The notes under the pieces are model-generated. The model did not search any database. It worked only from the letters and a program-made list of their open reading frames with translations, and had not been told where the DNA came from. From positions 62,001 through 126,000 of the forward strand of contig NZ_JTJW01000006.1 in the NCBI RefSeq assembly GCF_000805385.1: a stretch of DNA of 64,000 bases, read 5' to 3'. The stretch's first letter is position 1, and each line of letters starts with the position of its first letter. The position numbers and the translations under genes were made by a program. Shown one piece after another: positions 25,439 through 32,754 of the stretch. The DNA comes from Mycolicibacterium setense. GTDB taxonomy: Bacteria; Actinomycetota; Actinomycetes; Mycobacteriales; Mycobacteriaceae.

Positions 25439-26584
25439 ATGCCGGACGATGAGGTGCGCGCGTATGGGACGGTCGCCCCACTGAAAGTGGGCCTGCTCAA
25501 CGACTATCCCACCAGGGGCGACACCGACAACGACACCCTTGCGGCGCTGACCCTGGTGATGGAGGAGGCACTGGCCTCGGGTCTGATCGACCGACCGGTG
25601 GAGATCGTGCAGCGCAACGTCGTCGGGCTGCCCAACGGGACCTACCACGCTGTGGAGCAGGCGTTCGACGAACTGGTCGACGAGGGGTGTCTGGCCATCT
25701 TCGGGCCGTGGGTGTCCGACAACGTCGTCCCGCTCCGGGCGCACGTCGACGCCACCGCACGCACCCCGATCATCACGTTGTCCGGTTCCGAGGGGGCGCT
25801 CGGCGAGTGGTGCTTCGCGCTCAACAACGGGTCGATGGCAGAGGAGCCGATCATGCTCGCCGCCGTCATGATCGGTGACGGTCGCTCGCGGATCGCGATC
25901 GCCTACGAGGCATCGCTCATCGGCAAGGAGTATCTCGCCGCGTCGCAGAAGGTGTATGCCGCAGCCGGGCTGAAGATCGTTGCCAGCGTGGCGATCCCAC
26001 AGGTGGAAGCCGACAAGGCGGTTGCGGTCGAAGAGTTGCGGACGGCAGGTCCGGACGCGCTGGTGCACGTCGGGTTCGGGCACGGGCTGTGGGGTTTCAG
26101 CGATGCGCTGATCGGCGCCGACTGGGATCCTCCCCGCTACACGACCACGGCGTTCGAGATGGCACACATCAACGCCGACTGGATGCGGCATCTGCGTGGA
26201 TGGGTCGGACTGGACAGCTACGACGAACGGAATCTGGTCGGCCAGGCATTCCTCGATCGTTTCCAGGCGAAATTCGGCCGGCGCCCTGGACACTCGATGC
26301 CCGGGCTGGCCCATGACGCGGCCACCGTGATCGCACGCGGGCTGTCAGCGGCGCGGCCGCTGACCGGCGAGGGGGTCAAACACGGCATCGAGCAGATCAA
26401 GCTCATCCCGTCGGCCAGTGGTGCGCCGGGTACGTTCCTGCGCTTCGGCCGCCTCATCCGCCAGGGCTGGCTGGGCTCGGATTACCTCATTGCCCGGCGG
26501 GTGCTGCCGGACGGCAGCACACATGTCTTTCATTCGGTCCCCAGCGCGAACATCGCCCAGGCGGTCGGAGGGGGTTCAGCCTAG
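25439..26584 (+). CDS. Periplasmic-binding-protein-like (Leu/Ile/Val or amide type) protein without signal peptide
   Basis: 381 residues with the fold of branched-chain amino acid/amide ABC binding proteins: PLKVGLLNDYPTRGDTDND at the start, CLAIFGPWVSDNVVPLRAHV, TPIITLSGSEGALGEW, then a second lobe with ALVHVGFGHGLWGFSDALIG and a C-terminal FLRFGRLIRQGWLGSDYLIA. The N-terminus has no signal sequence or lipobox, and no permease or ATPase gene is near. It is therefore probably a cytosolic ligand sensor, as AmiC is in amidase operons, or a co-opted binding domain. Divergent from and probably controlled by the TetR gene; its end overlaps the convergent DapB-like gene by nine bases. Confidence 0.8.
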   Translation: MPDDEVRAYGTVAPLKVGLLNDYPTRGDTDNDTLAALTLVMEEALASGLIDRPVEIVQRNVVGLPNGTYHAVEQAFDELVDEGCLAIFGPWVSDNVVPLRAHVDATARTPIITLSGSEGALGEWCFALNNGSMAEEPIMLAAVMIGDGRSRIAIAYEASLIGKEYLAASQKVYAAAGLKIVASVAIPQVEADKAVAVEELRTAGPDALVHVGFGHGLWGFSDALIGADWDPPRYTTTAFEMAHINADWMRHLRGWVGLDSYDERNLVGQAFLDRFQAKFGRRPGHSMPGLAHDAATVIARGLSAARPLTGEGVKHGIEQIKLIPSASGAPGTFLRFGRLIRQGWLGSDYLIARRVLPDGSTHVFHSVPSANIAQAVGGGSA

Positions 26585-27637
26585 GCGGATGGCCCCGAAC
26601 ACCGGTGCCGTGACGATCCCCGGCGGTTGCGCCAACACGTAGGGGATCGCCCGGACGGCGCTCATGGCGATCATCAGGTGCCCGGGCAGGGTGGATGTGG
26701 CGTCGTCACCCCCGACGTCGAGTTGTAATTCGAAACTCGGATTCCCGGTGATCACCGCGCGGATCAGTGGCGCCTTCTGGCCCGGTTGCAGTGGGCTCAG
26801 CCCCCATTGCGGCAGATCTCGGGTCAGGATCCATTCTTCGTGAATCGCCAGCAACGCCCGTCCGGCCCAGTGACCGACCCACGAGAACCGTTGACCGACC
26901 ACGGTTCCCGCCTCAATGGTGCCTGCGGCCACCTCGATGTCGTGCGGGAGGGTGGTGGCATCCACCGCAATATCGATATGCGACAGTTTGATGCCCATCA
27001 CGTCGGCGGTGGCGTTGAGAGCCTGCCGGTATGCCATGTCGAGCTTGCCGATGATGGGGGAGTCGACGCTGACTTCCTCGGGTGGCCGGCCCATCCCCAT
27101 CAGGTCCACGAGCATAGGCCGACTGTCGACCGCCGAGACGTCGGTGGCCTCATAGAGGTCGATCCGGTCGATCGTCTTGCTGAGTCCGGTGACCGTGGCG
27201 ACCAGTCGTTCGAACATGAAGCCGGGATTCTCGCCGGCAGCGTGAAAGCGTGACCCGCCCGCGTGGCAGGCCTCGGTGAACGCCGCCTCGGTGTCTGCGC
27301 CGTAGGTGGGTAGGTGGTTGTAGGACGTCGTCGAGATGACGTTGATGCCGGCAGCGAGGAGTCTGCAGATGTCCTCGGCATTCGTCTCGACCGCATGAGC
27401 CTTGCTGGCCGCATGCACCACGACGTCGGGAGCGAGAGCGACGATCGCGTCCTTGCTGGCGGTGGCCTTGACCCCGGTGGGTGGCTCGATTCCGCATAGG
27501 AGACCGGCGTCCAGGCCCGCCTTGGCAGGGTCGTACACCAGCACCCCGACCAACTGGAAAGCTGGATTCTCGATCATCTCGCGCAGCGCCGCGCGGCCCA
27601 CCGCGCCGGTTGCCCACTGCGCTACTCGAGTTCCCAA
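26576..27637 (-). CDS. DapB-like NAD(P)-binding oxidoreductase, copy 1
   Basis: 353 residues with an N-terminal Rossmann domain of dihydrodipicolinate-reductase type (RVAQWATGAVGRAALREMI, LVGVLVYDPAKAGLDAG). The rest resembles the family to which 2,4-diaminopentanoate dehydrogenase-like proteins belong. Two paralogues lie at 29012-30073 and 60337-61428. The TTG start at 27637 is chosen because AGGAG precedes it by eight bases; the frame upstream lacks family residues. The reaction is unknown; the context of P450, SDR and CoA ligase genes argues against lysine synthesis. It is divergent from the P450 gene, with two operators between. Confidence 0.82.
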   Translation of the reverse strand: MGTRVAQWATGAVGRAALREMIENPAFQLVGVLVYDPAKAGLDAGLLCGIEPPTGVKATASKDAIVALAPDVVVHAASKAHAVETNAEDICRLLAAGINVISTTSYNHLPTYGADTEAAFTEACHAGGSRFHAAGENPGFMFERLVATVTGLSKTIDRIDLYEATDVSAVDSRPMLVDLMGMGRPPEEVSVDSPIIGKLDMAYRQALNATADVMGIKLSHIDIAVDATTLPHDIEVAAGTIEAGTVVGQRFSWVGHWAGRALLAIHEEWILTRDLPQWGLSPLQPGQKAPLIRAVITGNPSFELQLDVGGDDATSTLPGHLMIAMSAVRAIPYVLAQPPGIVTAPVFGAIRLG

Positions 27638-27688
27638 TCGAATACTCCTGGTTGTGCTTTCGGGGTTTCTCCGGACTCTGGTGCCGAC

Positions 27689-27709
27689 CAACATACATCA
27701 TGTAGGTTA
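27689..27709. promoter_or_regulatory. TetR-type operator, distal site before the P450 operon
   Basis: CAACATACATCATGTAGGTTA matches the complement of the operator at 25413-25433 at 18 of 21 positions. A TATGTT -10-like box for the divergent DapB-like gene lies within it. It is centred 22 bases from the next site, two helical turns. Confidence 0.65.
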
Positions 27710-27710
27710 G

Positions 27711-27731
27711 CAACCGACAGCATGAATGTTG
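27711..27731. promoter_or_regulatory. TetR-type operator, proximal site before the P450 operon
   Basis: CAACCGACAGCATGAATGTTG matches the complement of the operator at 25413-25433 at 18 of 21 positions; the right half-site is perfect and the left one degenerate. Together with the upstream site it forms a phased pair between DapB-like copy 1 and the P450 gene. Confidence 0.6.
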
Positions 27732-27734
27732 ATT

Positions 27735-27748
27735 CTGTCGCACGACAG
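27735..27748. promoter_or_regulatory. Perfect palindrome in the P450 leader
   Basis: CTGTCG-CA-CGACAG, perfect six-base arms, 14 bases before the P450 ATG and overlapping the start of its GAGGAGG ribosome-binding region. It may be a further protein site or an mRNA hairpin near the ribosome-binding site. Confidence 0.4.
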
Positions 27749-27762
27749 TGAGGAGGCCGCGA

Positions 27763-29001
27763 ATGGGGGAACCAGCCACCGTGGCGGAACTCGAGCAGAG
27801 CATTCGAGAGGCCCAGGACAGATTCAACGCGGGGATGGGTGCCGACGGCGACGCCACGCCCTACCCCCTGCTCAAGCGACTCCGGACAGAGTCCCCAGTC
27901 CACGCCGGGTGGCCGGAAATGGGCATGGTCGGCAACCCGGAGGGCGGACCGTACACCTTCACGGCGTACACCTTCGACGCGGTCAAGGCGATATTCACCG
28001 ACAACATCACCTTCAGCACCCGCTGCTACGAGGACGTGGTGCGACCACTGCAAGGGCCGACGATCCTGGAGATGCAGGAACCCGAACATGCGGTGTACCG
28101 AAAGTTGCACGAGTTCGCCTTCGCGCGGTCGTCGATGAAGCGGTGGGACAGTGAACTCGTAGGGCCGTTGGTCGACCGCACCATCGCCAAATTCAAGGAT
28201 GCCAAGCGGGCGGACATCGTCGATACGGTGTTCATGCCGATCCCTGTGCGGGTGATCGCGGCGCTGCTGGGCCTACCGGATTCCGATGTCCTGCAATTTC
28301 ATCGGTTGGCGATCGACATCCTGGGCTTCCGCGGCGATTTGGACACCGCGATGAAGGCATCGGCGCAGCTACGGGAGTACTTCGTCGGCATCCTCGCGGA
28401 GAAGCGCCGCAAACCGGGCGACGACATGGTCTCGATCCTGGCCGCCGCAGAAGTCAACGGTGTCAAGATGTCTGACGAACAGATCTACGGGTTCATGCGT
28501 AACCTGCTACCTGCCGGAGCCGAGACCACTTCGCGGTCGACTGCCAGCTTGGCGTTCGCTCTTCTCACACACCCCGACCAACTCGACGCGGTTCGCGCCG
28601 ACCGCAGCCTAATTCCGCAGGCCATCGAGGAGGGTATCCGCTGGGAGACACCGCTGCTGAACTTCATGCGCGAAGTCACCCGGGACACCGAACTGGGCGG
28701 AGTCCACATTCCCGAGGGGTCGACGATGATGCTCAGCCTGGGCAGCGCCAACCACGATGAAACGCGCTGGGCGGATCCGGAGGTGTTCAACATATTCCGC
28801 GATCGCAAGCCGCACATCGGGTTTGCCCACGGAGCCCATGTCTGCCTCGGTATGCACCTTGCCCGGCTGGAAAGCATGAAGATCTTCAACGCCGTGTTCG
28901 ACGAACTGCCCGGTTTGCGGCTGGATCCGGGTGCGCCGCCGCCATATGTCACCGGGACCATGTTCAGGTCCCCGCCGCGCCTCGACGTGATCTGGGACTG
29001 A
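27763..29001 (+). CDS. Cytochrome P450 (operon 27763-31984)
   Basis: 412-residue soluble bacterial P450 that inserts oxygen into an unactivated C-H bond using electrons from a ferredoxin and reductase. The haem loop is GFAHGAHVCLGMHLAR with Cys361, the I-helix oxygen-activation motif is PAGAETTSR, and the K-helix ExxR is EGIR. ATG 27763 follows GAGGAGG at a good distance. No ferredoxin gene is adjacent. It starts a four- to five-gene operon with a DapB-like protein, an unknown protein and an SDR, so it may make the hydroxyl that the SDR oxidises. Confidence 0.93.
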   Translation: MGEPATVAELEQSIREAQDRFNAGMGADGDATPYPLLKRLRTESPVHAGWPEMGMVGNPEGGPYTFTAYTFDAVKAIFTDNITFSTRCYEDVVRPLQGPTILEMQEPEHAVYRKLHEFAFARSSMKRWDSELVGPLVDRTIAKFKDAKRADIVDTVFMPIPVRVIAALLGLPDSDVLQFHRLAIDILGFRGDLDTAMKASAQLREYFVGILAEKRRKPGDDMVSILAAAEVNGVKMSDEQIYGFMRNLLPAGAETTSRSTASLAFALLTHPDQLDAVRADRSLIPQAIEEGIRWETPLLNFMREVTRDTELGGVHIPEGSTMMLSLGSANHDETRWADPEVFNIFRDRKPHIGFAHGAHVCLGMHLARLESMKIFNAVFDELPGLRLDPGAPPPYVTGTMFRSPPRLDVIWD

Positions 29002-29011
29002 GGGACACAAC

Positions 29012-30073
29012 ATGACACGGGTAATTCAATGGGCCACCGGCGTGACCGGAGCGATGGCTCTGCGGCATGTCATCAACCGATCGGACCTGGAACTGGTCGG
29101 TGTGCGGGTGTACGACCCGGCCAAGTCCGGTGTCGACGCCGGGTCACTGTGCGCGCTGCCGGGCACCGGGGTGAGGGCCTCAGTCAACCGGGATGCGTTC
29201 ATCGCAGCCGACGCTGACGTCGTGCTCTACATGGGCAAGGTCGAAACGGACACCGCTGGTTGCTTCCGCGACGTCTGCGACCTGCTGGCCTCAGGAAAGA
29301 ACGTGATCGCCACGGGCAGCAGGTTCGTTCACCCGCGTTCGTTTGATGCCGGCCTGGCGGACAGCATCGAATCCGCCTGCCGTGCAGGTGAATCATCGTT
29401 CCTCGGGCTGGGGCTGTATCCAGGTTTCATCGGGGAATCTCTCGCGCCGGTCCTGGCGCGGCTCACCGAGAACACCTCCCACATCAGCGTGCTTGAGGTG
29501 CTGAACTACTCGACCTACGCCAGCCACGACCTGATCTTCAATGCCATGGGCTTCGGTCACCCGGTCGAGGACACCACACCGTTGCTGGCAAACCCGGCGT
29601 ATGCGGCCAGCGCATGGATCGGCAGCGCGACCGTGCTCGCCCGGGCACTGGGGCTGGAGGTCAAGGGGTTCGAGGGATTTCGTGAAGTCGCGACCACCCC
29701 TCGGCCGTTGACCGTGGCCGCGGGTGACATACCGGCGGGCACCGTGGGGGCGATGCGCTTCGGGGTCAATGTCGACTGCGGGGATATCAGTCTGTCGGTG
29801 GAACACCTGACGCGGATGGACGACGATCTGGCACCAGATTGGCCAACCGAGATCGGCTACCAGGTGTCCTTCACCGGGAAGCCGAACTTACTGCTGCACC
29901 TGGTAATCGGAGGACATGATGAGGACCACGCCGAGCAGGGCTGCCTGGCGACCGCCATGCATGCCGTCAATGCCATTCCAGCGATCATCGCCGCAGCGCC
30001 CGGGCTGTACGACCTTTCCACGATCGCTCCCTTCACGCCGCATTGGACAACGCGTTCGGTGCAGGCGATCTGA
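29012..30073 (+). CDS. DapB-like NAD(P)-binding oxidoreductase, copy 2
   Basis: 353 residues, clear paralogue of the product at 26576-27637: VIQWATGVTGAMALRHVI and LVGVRVYDPAKSGVDAGS match its N-terminus closely. Middle region FLGLGLYPGFIGESLAPVLA corresponds to the substrate domain. It begins ten bases after the P450 stop and ends nine bases before the next gene, so it belongs to the P450 operon. The reaction is unknown. Confidence 0.82.
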   Translation: MTRVIQWATGVTGAMALRHVINRSDLELVGVRVYDPAKSGVDAGSLCALPGTGVRASVNRDAFIAADADVVLYMGKVETDTAGCFRDVCDLLASGKNVIATGSRFVHPRSFDAGLADSIESACRAGESSFLGLGLYPGFIGESLAPVLARLTENTSHISVLEVLNYSTYASHDLIFNAMGFGHPVEDTTPLLANPAYAASAWIGSATVLARALGLEVKGFEGFREVATTPRPLTVAAGDIPAGTVGAMRFGVNVDCGDISLSVEHLTRMDDDLAPDWPTEIGYQVSFTGKPNLLLHLVIGGHDEDHAEQGCLATAMHAVNAIPAIIAAAPGLYDLSTIAPFTPHWTTRSVQAI

Positions 30074-30082
30074 GGAGTGGGC

Positions 30083-31087
30083 ATGTCAGTAGATCCGTCC
30101 TTCGCCCCCGAGTGCGAGGTGTCATGCCGCCGTTCTGAGCTCGACATGTACCGCCGCGGCTGGGTCCCGGGTGCCGACGCCGGACTCGCGGGAATGTGGG
30201 TCGGTGCGGTCCTGACCGATGCGAACAACCAGGACTACTGGGGACTGCGCGGAGCAGACGATTTCGTCCCTGGTATGACGCATGTGGTGTCGCCGATCAC
30301 CGGCTTTCGTGTGCTCACACCCGAAACCGCCGACCCACCACACCTTTTCGATGAGTACTCGGGCATCGACTGGTACGAGCCGTTGTCCTGCGACCAGACC
30401 TCCGACAGTGTGGTGCTCAGGTATCCCAGTGGGCGCATCGAGCGTGGAGAAGGAAGATTCCGCTGGTACGACGCCACCGATCGATGGATCGTCGAGGGGC
30501 GTACCGTCAGCGACGTTTTCACGGTGCACGTACCCGCCCAGGAAGGGGTTTCCGACGCGGTGTACTACCGCCATGAGGTGATCCAAGTTGCGGGATCCGT
30601 CGACGGTGTCGCGGTGTCCGGATTCGCGCATCAGGACTACGCCTACGGTCCGCCCGGGATGGTCTACGCCGAACTGCCCATCGCCCGGCAGTTGCAGGGG
30701 ATGTGGGTGTCCTGGATGCACGAGTATACCGACGGTGAACTCGGTGGTGGGTGCTTCTGGCAGGGCCGTGACGGCGTCACATTCGGCCCGGGCTACGAAC
30801 TGCGCCAAGGCATCACGGCCGGGCACGACGACGTCGTTGCGACGCCCACGTTCGACGATGCCGGCCGGCTCAGCGCGATGTCGGTGTCGATCGGCGGTGC
30901 GGAGTACTCCTTCGTCTTCGACAGGATGGGCAGCCCGCTGCACTACTTCGGCAAGTTGGAGCGCGGATCCGACCACAGGCCGGTGGCGCGCAGTTGGTGT
31001 TGGGTCGAGTATGCCGGCGGCATGCTCACGCCCGAGATCCTCGACTTCGCGATGGAGCCGTTCAAGCTGGCCCGCGGGCGGCAGTGA
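30083..31087 (+). CDS. Protein of unknown function in the P450 operon (334 residues)
   Basis: Not recognised with confidence. The protein is rich in Trp, Tyr and Gly and looks all-beta (WYEPLSCDQTSDSVVLRYP, FRWYDATDRWIVEGRT, GMWVSWMHEYTDGELGGG); there is no signal peptide or membrane segment. A lipocalin-like or hydroxyneurosporene-synthase (CrtC/AttH)-like fold is a guess from this pattern only. ATG 30083 is chosen because GAGGAG lies six bases upstream; GTG 30077 is an alternative. Its place between a DapB-like gene and an SDR gene suggests a role in converting or carrying the hydrophobic substrate. Confidence 0.65.
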   Translation: MSVDPSFAPECEVSCRRSELDMYRRGWVPGADAGLAGMWVGAVLTDANNQDYWGLRGADDFVPGMTHVVSPITGFRVLTPETADPPHLFDEYSGIDWYEPLSCDQTSDSVVLRYPSGRIERGEGRFRWYDATDRWIVEGRTVSDVFTVHVPAQEGVSDAVYYRHEVIQVAGSVDGVAVSGFAHQDYAYGPPGMVYAELPIARQLQGMWVSWMHEYTDGELGGGCFWQGRDGVTFGPGYELRQGITAGHDDVVATPTFDDAGRLSAMSVSIGGAEYSFVFDRMGSPLHYFGKLERGSDHRPVARSWCWVEYAGGMLTPEILDFAMEPFKLARGRQ

Positions 31088-31141
31088 AGGTCTCCGTCCA
31101 TCAATCAATCAATGTTCCGCTTTCGGGGAAGGAAGGTCGTT

Positions 31142-31984
31142 ATGAAAGACGTACTCGGGTATGCAGGAAAGTCCGTCGTGGTCACCGGAGCGGCGTCGGG
31201 CATGGGGCAGGCGACCGCGCAGATCCTGACGGATCTCGGCGCGACGGTGACCGCACTCGACATCAAGCCGACCAGCGTGCCCGTCGCCCACGCCTTGCAG
31301 GTCGATCTCCGGGACCGAACCAACATCGAGGAGACCGCGGCGGCCATCGACGGACCCGTCGATGGCCTGTTCAGTTGTGCGGGACTGCCCGGTCCGCCGT
31401 TCAGCGAGTGGGACACCATCCTGGTGAACTTCGTCGGCGCCCGTCACCTCGCCGAGCAGCTGGTGCCCAAAATGGCCCCGGGGTCGGCCATCAGTGTCAT
31501 CTCGTCGTCGGCTGCGATCGGTTGGCAGGACCACATCAAGGTGATCACCACGCTCCTGGAGACCGACGGATTCGACGCCGCCGTCGAGTGGCTGAAGACG
31601 AACGAGAAGAAGTGGTCGTGGAGTGGTTATGCCTACTCGAAGTACATCATCGATGCGTGGGTCGGATGGTGGTATCCGGAGTTGGGGCGCAGGGGAATTC
31701 GCATCAATTGCATCAATCCCGGCCCGACCGAGACGGCGATGATGCCGGCGTTCCAGGACCTGATGGGCAAGGAGACGGTCGACGATGCGATCGGCCCTGT
31801 CGGACGCTACTCGAGGGCAGAGGAGCAGGCCTGGCCGCTGGTGTGCCTGGGTAGTCCACGGTTGAGCTATGTCGGTGGAACGGTGTTGTGGACCGACGGC
31901 GGCTGGAACGGCGCGATGACCATGGGACGCCACAACGCCCAGTGGGCCGACACCGCTGCCGATCAGATGGCCAAGAAGGGCTGA
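31142..31984 (+). CDS. Short-chain dehydrogenase/reductase, 3-alpha-hydroxysteroid/coniferyl-alcohol dehydrogenase-like
   Basis: 280 residues. NAD motif VTGAASGMGQATAQ, NAG counterpart SCAGLPG, catalytic SSSAAIG and the YAYSK motif; a long insertion before the active-site Tyr (EWLKTNEKKWSWSGY) is characteristic of the 3-alpha-hydroxysteroid dehydrogenase / coniferyl-alcohol dehydrogenase branch. ATG 31142 follows AAGGAAGG. Last gene of the P450 operon; its end is 11 bases from the convergent SDR gene. Oxidation of a ring alcohol is a reasonable inference, with the substrate unknown. Confidence 0.88.
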   Translation: MKDVLGYAGKSVVVTGAASGMGQATAQILTDLGATVTALDIKPTSVPVAHALQVDLRDRTNIEETAAAIDGPVDGLFSCAGLPGPPFSEWDTILVNFVGARHLAEQLVPKMAPGSAISVISSSAAIGWQDHIKVITTLLETDGFDAAVEWLKTNEKKWSWSGYAYSKYIIDAWVGWWYPELGRRGIRINCINPGPTETAMMPAFQDLMGKETVDDAIGPVGRYSRAEEQAWPLVCLGSPRLSYVGGTVLWTDGGWNGAMTMGRHNAQWADTAADQMAKKG

Positions 31985-31995
31985 GCGGCCCCTGA

Positions 31996-32754
31996 CTATC
32001 GGCTTTTCGGCACTCGCGGTGCGAGGTGGACGATTTCGCTGACCACCGAAGGATTGGCCCGGCTGACGGCGATGAGCGACAACATCGCGTTGGCGACGTC
32101 CTCCACGGCCGACATCCGAGCGGGTATCTGACCTTCCTGTGCCCAGGCGCGGTAGAGGTCGGCCAGCAGATCGCGGTCGGCCCCGCGCAGTATCTCGGTG
32201 CCCTCGGTGGGTCCCACGCTCACCCGGATCACCGGCAGTTCGGGATGCTCGGCACGCCAGGAACGCAGGATCTCGTCGAGCGCCGCCTTGCTGGCGTGAT
32301 ACGCGGCCACCCCTGCGCGCGGACGTCCCACGTCGTGGCTCGATGCGATGAGCGTGACGGCATCGTCGGAGAAATGCGGTAGTGCCGAACGCAATAGGTG
32401 AGATGCGCCGACTGCGTTGACCGCGTAGGCATGCACCCAGGTCGTGACGTCGGTGTCCTCGATCAACGCGAACGGCACGGTGGCGCTGGTGAAGACGATC
32501 GCATCGAGGCTGCCGAACTGGGCAGCCACCTGGTCGACGACCTGTTCGATCGCCCGCGGGTCGGACACGTCGAGTTCATGTGCGGTGCCGCCCAGTTCGG
32601 TGGCCAGCTCGCCGAGCAGGTCGACGCGCCGCGCGGCCAGCGCGACCTTCGCACCCCGGGCGTGGGCAGCCCTGGCGAGTGCGCGTCCGATCCCCGATGA
32701 TGCTCCCACGACCAGCATTCGAGTACCCGAGATGTTGGAATGTCGATCACTCAT
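31996..32754 (-). CDS. Short-chain dehydrogenase/reductase (SDR)
   Basis: 252 residues. NAD(P) motif VVGASSGIGRALARA, catalytic Ser in LIASSHDVGR and YHASKAALDEI as YxxxK; the NAG position reads TSATV. The closest relative in the window by layout is the SDR at 23852-24649. Its start overlaps the stop of the upstream CoA ligase gene by four bases (ATGA), so the two form an operon controlled from the 34455-34530 region. Confidence 0.88.
   Translation of the reverse strand: MSDRHSNISGTRMLVVGASSGIGRALARAAHARGAKVALAARRVDLLGELATELGGTAHELDVSDPRAIEQVVDQVAAQFGSLDAIVFTSATVPFALIEDTDVTTWVHAYAVNAVGASHLLRSALPHFSDDAVTLIASSHDVGRPRAGVAAYHASKAALDEILRSWRAEHPELPVIRVSVGPTEGTEILRGADRDLLADLYRAWAQEGQIPARMSAVEDVANAMLSLIAVSRANPSVVSEIVHLAPRVPKSR

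Noticed and set aside
31088-31141. CAAT direct repeats (CATCAATCAATCAATG) before the SDR gene
   Set aside because: Only three short units in a 54-base leader; probably a chance microrepeat with no sign of function.
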